A stretch of 64,000 nt of DNA, from positions 1 through 64,000 of the forward strand of contig NZ_AOLQ01000069.1 in assembly GCF_000337775.1 (NCBI RefSeq). Reading direction: 5' to 3'. Below, in pieces: positions 1-7,399 of this stretch. The stretch's first letter is position 1. The number at the start of each line of letters is the position of its first letter. Source of the DNA: Haloarcula vallismortis ATCC 29715 (GTDB lineage Archaea; Halobacteriota; Halobacteria; Halobacteriales; Haloarculaceae). A model generated the notes under the pieces. That model had not been told where the DNA came from. It did no database searches and saw only the letters and a list, made by a program, of their open reading frames with translations. The position numbers were made by a program, and so were the translations under genes.

Positions 1-580
1 TGACTGAGAGGCCATACAGTATCGTACTGAGTACTGTCGCTAAAACTAGACCGGCGGTGCCCAGCAGTACTGTCGGGTTCTGAAGGAGCACGGACTGGAG
101 GCTCAACACTGAAATGAACCCTAAACTTGCAAAGAACAAGGCTGGCGCGAACACGCTAACTGGACCGATATCGAAGTTCGTGTCGAGGTACTCACTCAGT
201 GCCAGTGGTAGGTAGCCGACAAATACCATGACGACTCCCGAGGCACCGAACGTTACGGAGGGCCTGGCGATTGCGAGATTCAGATACGAAAGGACAGGAG
301 GAAACGCAAGGAAGGTGGTGAAGACAAACACTCGGAACTGCTGTTGACGACCGCTCAAGGCACTTAGGACATACAGTATTGGGACTACGAGGGCGTACAA
401 CCCGGCGTTCGTAATCAGGTGTCCGAAGTCGAAATGAATGAACGACGACAAAAACGCTGCAAGCAGTGTTGGGTTCGCGTAATTAAAAACGAGTGATTCA
501 CCGATGCTTAGTGGAAGGCTATACCCGATCCACAGGAGTAGTGGAAACGAAAGAACAAGGGCAATATCGAATACCTGCAA
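1..580 (-). CDS. Rhomboid-family intramembrane serine protease, partial
   Basis: The gene runs off the left edge. The minus-strand frame is open from about 656 to base 1 and encodes a hydrophobic protein. Two rhomboid signatures are visible: a His-x4-His-x3-Asn pattern (HFDFGHLITNAG) and the serine-nucleophile loop GASG, followed by more membrane segments. Rhomboids cleave substrates inside the membrane. The catalytic histidine of the later helix would lie beyond the edge. No in-frame ATG or GTG is seen; the first usable start is TTG at 580, although the frame reads like coding sequence further upstream, so the true start is uncertain. A palindromic TATA-like sequence lies at 657-670. The family call is fairly secure; activity and substrate are unknown. 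Confidence 0.7.
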   Translation of the reverse strand, partial: MQVFDIALVLSFPLLLWIGYSLPLSIGESLVFNYANPTLLAAFLSSFIHFDFGHLITNAGLYALVVPILYVLSALSGRQQQFRVFVFTTFLAFPPVLSYLNLAIARPSVTFGASGVVMVFVGYLPLALSEYLDTNFDIGPVSVFAPALFFASLGFISVLSLQSVLLQNPTVLLGTAGLVLATVLSTILYGLSV

Positions 581-655
581 CTGCGCAGAAACGACTTGTC
601 GTACCGATCCTCTCGTCCGCTTGTCGGTGTCTTTCTTGATATGAGCGTGTATCCG

Positions 656-1025
656 TCTTATTTAAATAAGCGCTCGGCTATGGATATCAGACCTGATTCT
701 GCGGTGGGAGTGGACAAATCTGCTCGTTATAATAGCTGACATGAGGAACTGTAGAATCGCAGACATCGCTGCTGTTGGCGGATATCTCACGTATACGGGC
801 CACGTTGCTCCGGGAACGGACACGACCACGCGGCAGGTGTCATCGTGACAATCGTCAGGATAGTTCTCCCACAATGCGACAGTTCGCAACGGTATCTCAG
901 CGTTTCCAGATGGTAAAGTGCTCGAAAGCCAACCCGTGTACCTCCGGAAGGTCGCTCCAGTGAACCTGGGACTGCCGTCGCTGTGAAGGATACTAACGCT
1001 GAATCGTCGGACTGAGCGAGTTGTA
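656..1025. other. Intergenic stretch without a convincing gene
   Basis: This stretch of about 370 bases separates the rhomboid gene from the next minus-strand gene. A minus-strand open frame crosses it (662-1075) but overlaps the downstream gene and shows no recognisable domain or signal sequence. A perfect 14-base palindrome, CTTATTTAAATAAG, at 657-670 can serve as a TATA box for the rhomboid gene. I see nothing else here. Confidence 0.4.
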
Positions 1026-2318
1026 TTACTGCGTTTCCGTGCCGCCGTCGGTGGCACTTGGCTCGGACGGTGCATCGAGTTTCGGGAGCAGTCGGTACCC
1101 GGTCACTGTGCCGACTCCAGCGGAGAACGCGAGCGAGGCGACCAGTTGTGGAACTGGGCCGAAGCCAGCGCCCGAAACCGCTGACGCGACAAGTACCGTG
1201 AGCACGATTCCGACAAAACCGATTGCTGCTTCGCGGACAGCGATGCGGCGGAACCGCTGCCGACGGTCACTCGGCTGTGTCTGGAGTACCGGGCGGACAT
1301 CATGATATCGCGTCTGCACGAGGTAGTTCGTCACTACAGCGAGCAGGCCAGCGATGAACGACCACGATCCCCAGTTAACCCCGAATGCGGGGTCGAGATC
1401 AAGCGCGAATCCGCTCGGCTCGGCTGGCTGTTGGCTTTCGGGCGTCGACGGCACGGGTTCAGCGCCACCGCCGGCCACGGTTTCGGTCTCCTCTTCGCCG
1501 TCGGTGGGCATCTCAGCCGGTTCATCGGTCGGTGCTTCGACGCCAGCATCATCGTCACTGGCTCCAGCGGGCGTCTCGGTTGATTCGTCAACTGGTGTCA
1601 CCGTCTCTGGGTTAGCGCCGTCCCCGCCGTCAGTACCATTCCCATCGCTCGGATTGGTGTCGCCGCCACCGTTGGCTGTGTCTGTGCCGTCACTGTTGCC
1701 CACATCGGTGTCACCGTCATCGCTACCACTCGTATCAGCATTGTCGTCGCTGTCGCCATTGCTACCACCGCCCGCACTACCGCCATCTCCTCCACTGCCT
1801 CCACCGCCGCTACCACCGGTGCTTGATTCAGCATCGGGGACCTCCATCCTGTAGGTCACTGTCTCGGAGAGAGAGCTCGGGCTGTCGGCGTCGGTCGTCA
1901 CCGCGAACCCGAGTGTTGCCTGCTCGCCGGGCTCAAGCGTCATCGTGTTCCCCGTCTCATCGACCGACTCGCGTGTGCCCGCATCAGTATTCTTGTAGAT
2001 GTCCAGCCACTCGCTATCGTGTTCGAGCCGGAGCGTTGCTGCCTCGTCACTCCCAGTGACTCCGGAAAAACCGACGACGAATACGTCGTCGAATATCGTC
2101 TTCGTACTGGAAACAACGTCAACAGAAATAACAAGCTCGTCGTTGCTGTCAAACGACGCGTAGCGGTCGCCGTTGGGCGTGTCAGCCGGGGCCAGCGCAA
2201 CCCCGGTGTCCGCCTCCGGAGCGAGGTCATCGACAGGCTCGGAAAGCGGGGCCGCGCCCGTGGACATGACTGTCCCGCAGACGATGAACGCGAGTCCAAG
2301 GGCGAAGTACCATTTCAT
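1026..2318 (-). CDS. Membrane-anchored surface protein with DUF1102-like domain and Gly/Ser/Asp/Thr linker
   Basis: Predicted exported protein of about 430 residues. It has an N-terminal signal segment (MKWYFALGLAFIVCGTVMS), then a beta-rich domain at about 40-160 containing a TIFDDVFVV stretch like that of DUF1102 proteins. A linker of roughly 150 residues made almost only of Gly, Ser, Asp, Thr and Asn follows, then about three C-terminal membrane segments. The linker suggests a domain held away from the membrane. I prefer ATG 2318, which directly begins the signal peptide, over ATG 2336. The gene lies 82 bases downstream of a DUF1102 gene on the same strand and is probably cotranscribed. 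It could anchor the neighbouring secreted proteins; that is inference. Confidence 0.6.
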   Translation of the reverse strand: MKWYFALGLAFIVCGTVMSTGAAPLSEPVDDLAPEADTGVALAPADTPNGDRYASFDSNDELVISVDVVSSTKTIFDDVFVVGFSGVTGSDEAATLRLEHDSEWLDIYKNTDAGTRESVDETGNTMTLEPGEQATLGFAVTTDADSPSSLSETVTYRMEVPDAESSTGGSGGGGSGGDGGSAGGGSNGDSDDNADTSGSDDGDTDVGNSDGTDTANGGGDTNPSDGNGTDGGDGANPETVTPVDESTETPAGASDDDAGVEAPTDEPAEMPTDGEEETETVAGGGAEPVPSTPESQQPAEPSGFALDLDPAFGVNWGSWSFIAGLLAVVTNYLVQTRYHDVRPVLQTQPSDRRQRFRRIAVREAAIGFVGIVLTVLVASAVSGAGFGPVPQLVASLAFSAGVGTVTGYRLLPKLDAPSEPSATDGGTETQ

Positions 2319-2400
2319 ATCGCAGCCTGAAAGCATTAGATCAGTGCGTTTCCGGGTCAGTTACACTCTGTTGTAGTGCAGGTTCCTGCCGCCAGGACGA

Positions 2401-2988
2401 TCACACGTCGTAATCTTTCTGCCGAGCTGCGAAGACTATCTCACTAACATTGTCTATGTTCTCGTCAATATTCTCCTGAAGATTGATGACGATTGTAAGC
2501 GTAACATTGCCGGGATTACCGTTTCCATCATCGGAAGCAAGGTCCGCAGCGTATCCGCGTCCGGAATCGCCGTTACCGACGATAGAATTTCCACCGTGCT
2601 GTATATCCAGCAGCTTCCCGTCTCCAATGTAGCTCGTATTACCCGTATTATCTACTGAGACACCGACATCCTTGTCTCCTCTATTGACCACTTTCAGAGC
2701 GTCGTTAAATTTGGTTGTCGCGTTCTGATTGAGATCCTTCTGTTGAAGTTTGATTACAGAGTCACCGCCATCAGTTGCTGTGTCACCGGACGTGTCCTCT
2801 GTGTCGATTATGTTATTCGGGTCCCCGTTGGGCTCGAAGCCCAGAAGCGCATCTGAATCGTCAGAAGTATTGAGGTCAACTGTCCGCGTCGCCTCGACAG
2901 AGGAAAACGCACCAGAACCGAACGCGCCGCCGACAGTCGCACTGATTGTCCCGAGTCCGAGCAGGACACTGCGTCGATTGAGTCTCAT
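2401..2988 (-). CDS. DUF1102-type secreted protein
   Basis: Exported protein of 195 residues. The N terminus (RRSVLLGLG) leads a hydrophobic stretch ending in the signature GSGAFSSVEA-TRTV, which it shares with the proteins at 3166 and 4622. This form is typical of archaeal DUF1102 proteins and resembles SipW-dependent signal peptides of bacterial TasA-like fibre proteins. The mature part is acidic, rich in Asp, Asn and Gly, and ends in hydrophobic strands such as VTLTIVINL. It is divergently transcribed from its paralogue at 3166 across a region with a large palindrome. Likely role: a structural surface or matrix protein processed by the signal peptidase at 7400; function not shown. Confidence 0.7.
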   Translation of the reverse strand: MRLNRRSVLLGLGTISATVGGAFGSGAFSSVEATRTVDLNTSDDSDALLGFEPNGDPNNIIDTEDTSGDTATDGGDSVIKLQQKDLNQNATTKFNDALKVVNRGDKDVGVSVDNTGNTSYIGDGKLLDIQHGGNSIVGNGDSGRGYAADLASDDGNGNPGNVTLTIVINLQENIDENIDNVSEIVFAARQKDYDV

Positions 2989-3028
2989 CTGTTGTGTTAC
3001 ACAACGCTAGTCCACCAGTTACTATTGA

Positions 3029-3073
3029 CGTGCCTGAGCGTGGTTAATGCCGCCCATTAACGGCTCAGGCACG
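3029..3073. repeat. 45-bp interrupted palindrome in the divergent DUF1102 promoter region
   Basis: CGTGCCTGAGC at 3029-3039 is repeated exactly in inverse at 3063-3073, and an inner GTTAATG/CATTAAC pair continues the symmetry. It lies between the start codons of two divergent DUF1102 genes (2988 and 3166), so an operator is likelier than a terminator. Confidence 0.6.
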
Positions 3074-3147
3074 GCTATAACTCCACTCAAGCAGCCTAAT
3101 AGTAAGTCCCCGGAAACTGTTGTATCTGATACGGCACGGCCATAACG
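3068..3147 (+). promoter_or_regulatory. Duplicated promoter-like element upstream of the second DUF1102 gene
   Basis: GGCACGGCTATAAC (3068-3081) recurs with one mismatch as GGCACGGCCATAAC (3134-3147). Each copy contains an ATAAC box. The second lies about 20-25 bases before ATG 3166, as expected for a leaderless haloarchaeal transcript; the first overlaps the right arm of the palindrome. Confidence 0.4.
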
Positions 3148-3165
3148 TGCTGACTAACTACAACT

Positions 3166-3834
3166 ATGAATCGCAGAAACGTACTTACGGGACTCGGTGG
3201 ACTGGCAATCAGTGGTGGGGCGCTCTTTGGGTCGGGCGCATTTACGAGCGTTAGCGCGACACGTTCAGTAGAGGTGAATGTTTTCGGTGCAGATAGTGGT
3301 ACAAGCGGCCTCGTAGAGGGTGCAGAACAATCTACCGAAGACGAGATTGCGACGACGATCACCAACAACGCCGTCGACGTACTCGTTGATACGTCGTCTG
3401 CTGATGTCTCAGTCAAGGGGCCCAATGACACCTCTGTCGATGCAAACACCCTGTTCCCCGCTAATCCGGGGGCTTCGAACGGAGCGGACCCTGGTACGGA
3501 GGGAACATACGACAACGTGAGCCACGAGTACGTGAGCCTTGTCGCCAACGACGTAACGATCGTCTTTGGCGAAGAGAACGGCCTCCCGCCGAACTCGACG
3601 CTCGGATACAACGGGCTCTTCGAATTCATACCGAACAGCGACAACAGCGCCACGTTTGACGTTACGTTCGGGGGAAGCAATGGCGGCGATGTGCTTACGA
3701 AAGTCGATGAAAAGTCGGTTAGCGACGGCGCAGTTGTCTCGATTTCAAGCAGTACTTCGAGCAATGCCAAAGTTGCGACAGAAACTTCGGGTAAGAATGA
3801 AGACCTCGATATTAGCATTTCGAGCAGTAACTGA
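3166..3834 (+). CDS. DUF1102-type secreted protein
   Basis: Exported protein of 222 residues, paralogous to the protein at 2401-2988. It starts MNRRNVLTGLG, followed by a hydrophobic segment and the shared signature GSGAFTSVSA-TRSV. The mature region is acidic, rich in Ser, Asn and Thr, and predicted to be mostly beta. It ends in a Ser-rich tail and has no C-terminal anchor, so it should be released or assembled outside the cell. Gene order with its paralogues and a signal peptidase suggests it is a subunit of a surface structure. The DUF1102 family has no proven function that I know of. Confidence 0.7.
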   Translation: MNRRNVLTGLGGLAISGGALFGSGAFTSVSATRSVEVNVFGADSGTSGLVEGAEQSTEDEIATTITNNAVDVLVDTSSADVSVKGPNDTSVDANTLFPANPGASNGADPGTEGTYDNVSHEYVSLVANDVTIVFGEENGLPPNSTLGYNGLFEFIPNSDNSATFDVTFGGSNGGDVLTKVDEKSVSDGAVVSISSSTSSNAKVATETSGKNEDLDISISSSN

Positions 3835-4025
3835 CGATCTGGGCTCAATAACTCAAGAAACAGCGTAGTTTACTTTTAATTGCTGCGACCAGATTCTGTG
3901 ATGTAGTTCTTTCTCGTCATTGCTGCCGGCGGGCGATGAAGAATTTTCAAATCTAGTGACACCAAATTTTTATCTATTAAATATCTAATTCATACTCAGT
4001 TTGTTACCAGTGACACTCCAGAAGA

Positions 4026-4040
4026 CTTTTTATACTATAA
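4026..4040 (+). promoter_or_regulatory. TATA box for the winged-helix regulator gene
   Basis: CTTTTTATACTATAA lies about 20-28 bases before ATG 4056, the usual haloarchaeal distance for a leaderless mRNA. It ends an AT-rich 220-base gap after the DUF1102 gene, so a new transcript probably starts here and covers 4056-5914. Confidence 0.6.
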
Positions 4041-4055
4041 ACAAACCAATAGCTA

Positions 4056-4625
4056 ATGGCTGTGGGTGGGAAGCAAAGCGACCAGACAGGGGCTGGTAAC
4101 GCGATTACGCGGGATAAGGTGTTTGAATTACTCAGTAATCACCGCCGGCGATACGCGCTCCACGTAGCGAAGCAGACGGACGGTGCGTCTGAGCTGTCGG
4201 ATATCGCAGAACAGGTAGCGGCGTGGGAAAACGGAAAAGCGCAGAGCGAGATCACGTCCAGTGAACGCCATCGCGTGTACACGTCGATGCAACAGACGCA
4301 CTTGCCCGCGATGGACCGCGCGGGCGTGATCGACTACGACAACGGCACGGTCACGCTGACCGAGCAGGCGGCGGATCTCGACGTGTACATGGATGTCGTG
4401 CCGGAGGACTCCATCCCGTGGGGACAGTACTACCTCGGGCTGGCAGTCCTCTCCGGCGCTGTGGTCGGCGCGGCCGGGCTGGGCGTGTTCCCGGCGAGCG
4501 TGCCCGACCTCGCGTGGGCGGCCCTCGTCGTCGCGCTGTTCCTCTGCTCCGGGCTGTATCACGTCTGGCAGAGTCGACAACTCCGTCTGGGAGCTGGTGA
4601 GACGCCGCCGGATGTTGAAACATGA
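4056..4625 (+). CDS. Winged-helix membrane regulator (DUF7344-like)
   Basis: Protein of 189 residues. Residues 20-110 look like the winged-helix domain common in haloarchaeal regulators, with the signature ELLSNHRRRYALHV and a TVTLTEQAADLDVYMDVV wing region. Two membrane segments follow (about 125-170) and a short cytoplasmic tail. Such proteins probably read an envelope signal and act on nearby promoters. The stop overlaps the next start as ATGA at 4622, so it is translationally coupled to the LamG-like surface protein. It is the only clear DNA-binding candidate in this locus and could recognise the palindrome at 3029-3073; that is inference. Confidence 0.65.
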   Translation: MAVGGKQSDQTGAGNAITRDKVFELLSNHRRRYALHVAKQTDGASELSDIAEQVAAWENGKAQSEITSSERHRVYTSMQQTHLPAMDRAGVIDYDNGTVTLTEQAADLDVYMDVVPEDSIPWGQYYLGLAVLSGAVVGAAGLGVFPASVPDLAWAALVVALFLCSGLYHVWQSRQLRLGAGETPPDVET

Positions 4626-5914
4626 GCAAGAAGTGGACTCGCCGGAGTGCACTCGCGCTGATCGGTAGCGGTGCCGGGCTCCTTACCTGGGGGACTGGCG
4701 GGTTCACAGATGTGACTGCTGAGCGTCAGGTAAATATTGACACAACTGCTGACAACAGTTCCAGTGGTCCACTTGTCGGAGTAGAAATAAAAGCTACCAG
4801 CGGAGGGCCCGGAGAGACAGTGTCGCTAATAAAACTGACAAACAACTTGGGCGCAGATATCAACGTCGTATCGGCGAGTGTTGAGATTAAGGACAGTAAT
4901 GGGAACATCGTTCAGCCCGACACGCTGTTCAAGGAAAACACTAATAAGATTCTCGACATACCAGATACGATCGAAACAGAATCCACCAAGAGTATCAAAG
5001 CAACCCTTGACACGCTCTCGTCCACGCCCTCCGAATCTGACAACAGCACGTACGATGTCACTCTGTATGTCTCCGTTGCTACCAAAAACGACAATCAAAA
5101 GGTAACGCTCGAACGAGTATCTACCGTTACCTACGATGATCCGCGGCTTTCGTATTGGGACTTTGATGGAATAGACGGAAAAACTATCAAAGATATCTGG
5201 AGTGGCAACAACGCCAGCCGTCAATACGTAGGGCGGCGTCGTGGACGCTTTTATGGCTATGAGCCAGATCCGTTATCCATTGATGAGCGTGGCACCGTGC
5301 TTGATTTCCGCGGCGACAGATTCCGTTCAGGCGATGATGACGTTATTACGACATCTCCCTCTTCTAAATTAGATTTCACCGATGACTTTTCGCTCTCAGT
5401 TTGGATAAAACCGATTTCGATTCCGAATTGGTACGCGCGACTATTCAGTAAATGGAAATCTCCCAGGTATAATCAAGATTCTGACGCTGAGAAGGGATAC
5501 CAGTTTTTCCTCAGTGAAACTGGCAATATATATGACGATAAATTTGAAATTGGCATAGAAACTGGGCAGAAAAATGGAAAAACCAATGAGATAAACACGG
5601 GTGCAACAGTAAGCGGGGGTGATTGGAACCATGTTGTCTGGACCCACTGGCCGTCTAAACAACCTGATAGGGTATACGTAAATAGAAACAGTGAAATTGT
5701 TGACAAAATAGATGTTGACAAAATAAAACATCCGTCTGGGTCCGATGCACCACTCCGGATAGGCAACGGGATCGACGGTAATAGAAACCTTAGTTTTCCA
5801 TTCGATGGTCTCATGGACGAGCCAAAAGCCTACGACACCGCGCTCACCACCGAGCAGGTGCTAAACCTCCACAAGACAAGTGAAGCCGGCGATGGTGGTA
5901 GTATCGGTGGGTGA
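4622..5914 (+). CDS. Secreted LamG/concanavalin-like domain protein with DUF1102-type signal
   Basis: Protein of 430 residues. The N terminus (KKWTRRSALALIGSGAG) leads to GTGGFTDVTA-ERQV, the export signature of the DUF1102 proteins. Residues 35-170 form a beta domain. Residues about 175-415 carry LamG-like jelly-roll marks: FTDDFSLSVWIKP, WNHVVWTHW and PFDGLMDEPKAYDTALTTEQ. This fold often binds carbohydrate or surface polymers. The end is a short Gly-rich tail. The middle of the gene (about 5400-5730) is visibly richer in A and T than its neighbours, with codons such as ATA and AAA that are rare around it, suggesting recent transfer or domain acquisition. It overlaps the upstream regulator by four bases. 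Confidence 0.75.
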   Translation: MSKKWTRRSALALIGSGAGLLTWGTGGFTDVTAERQVNIDTTADNSSSGPLVGVEIKATSGGPGETVSLIKLTNNLGADINVVSASVEIKDSNGNIVQPDTLFKENTNKILDIPDTIETESTKSIKATLDTLSSTPSESDNSTYDVTLYVSVATKNDNQKVTLERVSTVTYDDPRLSYWDFDGIDGKTIKDIWSGNNASRQYVGRRRGRFYGYEPDPLSIDERGTVLDFRGDRFRSGDDDVITTSPSSKLDFTDDFSLSVWIKPISIPNWYARLFSKWKSPRYNQDSDAEKGYQFFLSETGNIYDDKFEIGIETGQKNGKTNEINTGATVSGGDWNHVVWTHWPSKQPDRVYVNRNSEIVDKIDVDKIKHPSGSDAPLRIGNGIDGNRNLSFPFDGLMDEPKAYDTALTTEQVLNLHKTSEAGDGGSIGG

Positions 5915-5973
5915 ATTCTGTGAGCGTATTGATTCAATAAATCACACTGCCCGTAGCGCGTGCAACGAACAAC

Positions 5974-6084
5974 ATGGTCAACAGCGAATCAAATGAAGCA
6001 GAAAACGTTGGTGTGCCGGTCCCGACGAGGATAGTGGCCACGTCACATCGCAGACTACCGGGTGTAAACGATGAAAATGAATAA
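5974..6084 (+). CDS. Possible 36-residue ORF overlapping the DUF5305 gene
   Basis: A short open frame (MVNSESNEAENVGVPVPTRI...) fills most of the 156-base gap after the LamG gene and ends 14 bases inside the DUF5305 gene. Its composition is acidic at the start and basic later, with no recognisable motif. It could be a real small protein or an upstream frame that couples translation to the next gene. No clear TATA box precedes it. Confidence 0.3.
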   Translation: MVNSESNEAENVGVPVPTRIVATSHRRLPGVNDENE

Positions 6085-7300
6085 TCTACTTTCAGTGTCT
6101 GTCCGCTCCGCCCTCAACCGCTGGTTTGTACTGGTACTACTCGTTGCACTTGCAGTAACGCTCGCTGGTGGCTACGTCACGTACGACAGCCACGTCGACG
6201 GCGCGGAAACGGTCGTCGAGCAGCAAACGACTGGCACGTGGACAGTGGAAAGCGAGTTCGAGCACGGCGCGACAGTGACGCGTGACACCGAGGTGTTCAG
6301 TGCCGGCGAGGAACTCACCAACCGGTCGCTGTATTTCACGACGGCGTCGCCCGAGCTTGAGGGCACATATACTGTCTCACACGACAACACTGACGGGAAC
6401 CCGGCAGACACCTCGACGGACCTGTCGCTGGTCATCCGTGCTGTTGAGGAGCGAAACGGGAATCAGGAGGTCCACTGGGAGACACGCGACTCGCTTGAGA
6501 CGCTCGACGGCGTTGAAATCGAGGACGGCGAAGCGACCGAAACGACCGTCAGTGTCGACATTCCGACAATTCTCAACCGCACCGAAGCAATACAAAACGA
6601 CCTCGGGGCCGCCCCCGGACAGACCGAGGTGTTACTCGTCGCCGACACGACCGTCGAGTCGTCGGTCGACGGGGAGACGTTCACCGACACCCGCACCGAC
6701 CGCATCGAGATCGTGCCCGGGCAGAGCGTCTATCGCGTTAGCACGACCACACAGGACGCGGGTTCCTACGAGGCGACCGAGCAGGTGACCCGGACTATTG
6801 AGCCGACGCGGCTGGAACTGTACGGCGGGCCTGCACTCTGTGTGCTTGGACTGCTCTCTATGGCCTTCCTTGGGACGGCACGCTGGCGCGGCTGGCTGGC
6901 AGTCACCGACCGCGAACGAGTGCGCAACGAGTTCGAGCGTGCGCGTGACGATTTCGACGAGTGGATCTCTACGGCACGGATTCCGGACGCCGGCGACCGG
7001 ACGCCCGTACCGACGGATTCGCTGGTCGACCTCGTCGACATCGCTATCGATAGTGACAGGCGGGTACTTGAACACGGTGATCAGTATGCTGTCCTCGTCG
7101 ACAGCGAAATTTACACGTACACGGCTCCGCCAGCCGTTGACCCGCTTGCGTCACCGGCGACTGGCGATACCGACCCTGTCGCAGAAGACACAGAACAAGA
7201 GACAGCGTCGCTTTCCAACCTGCTGTTCAGTGACTCGACCGAGAGCACTGGTGGGACACACCCTGATGAAAGCGACACGCGCGACTCGAACGACAGGTGA
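6071..7300 (+). CDS. DUF5305-type membrane protein
   Basis: Protein of 409 residues with one N-terminal membrane helix (about 15-35), a long extracytoplasmic beta-rich region (40-245), a second helix (about 255-275) and a cytoplasmic C-terminal part. This matches the haloarchaeal DUF5305 family, which commonly sits beside a signal peptidase I gene. It is followed by that gene after 99 bases. The role is unknown; an accessory to secretion or to assembly of the DUF1102 proteins is the natural guess. Starts at 6071 (MKMNN) or 6077 (MNN) are both possible. Confidence 0.65.
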   Translation: MKMNNLLSVSVRSALNRWFVLVLLVALAVTLAGGYVTYDSHVDGAETVVEQQTTGTWTVESEFEHGATVTRDTEVFSAGEELTNRSLYFTTASPELEGTYTVSHDNTDGNPADTSTDLSLVIRAVEERNGNQEVHWETRDSLETLDGVEIEDGEATETTVSVDIPTILNRTEAIQNDLGAAPGQTEVLLVADTTVESSVDGETFTDTRTDRIEIVPGQSVYRVSTTTQDAGSYEATEQVTRTIEPTRLELYGGPALCVLGLLSMAFLGTARWRGWLAVTDRERVRNEFERARDDFDEWISTARIPDAGDRTPVPTDSLVDLVDIAIDSDRRVLEHGDQYAVLVDSEIYTYTAPPAVDPLASPATGDTDPVAEDTEQETASLSNLLFSDSTESTGGTHPDESDTRDSNDR

Positions 7301-7357
7301 CACCATCGGCCAGCACGTCCTGTAATTGTTGATGGCTCTGCTCGACTGAGCAACACC

Positions 7358-7368
7358 GATTTATATTC
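7358..7368 (+). promoter_or_regulatory. TATA box for the signal peptidase gene
   Basis: GATTTATATTC lies 32 to 42 bases before ATG 7400, so the signal peptidase gene probably has its own start of transcription besides any readthrough from the DUF5305 gene. Confidence 0.5.
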
Positions 7369-7399
7369 TGCTGGTCTACATCGCGTAGCGATACACTGG

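Noticed and set aside
662-1075. 137-residue minus-strand open frame next to the rhomboid gene
   Set aside because: It overlaps the following gene, lacks domain or signal features and has a composition unlike that of haloarchaeal proteins.
3096-3848. 250-residue frame opposite the second DUF1102 gene
   Set aside because: It is the exact antisense of a gene with a clear signal peptide and family signature; long antisense frames are common in GC-rich genomes.
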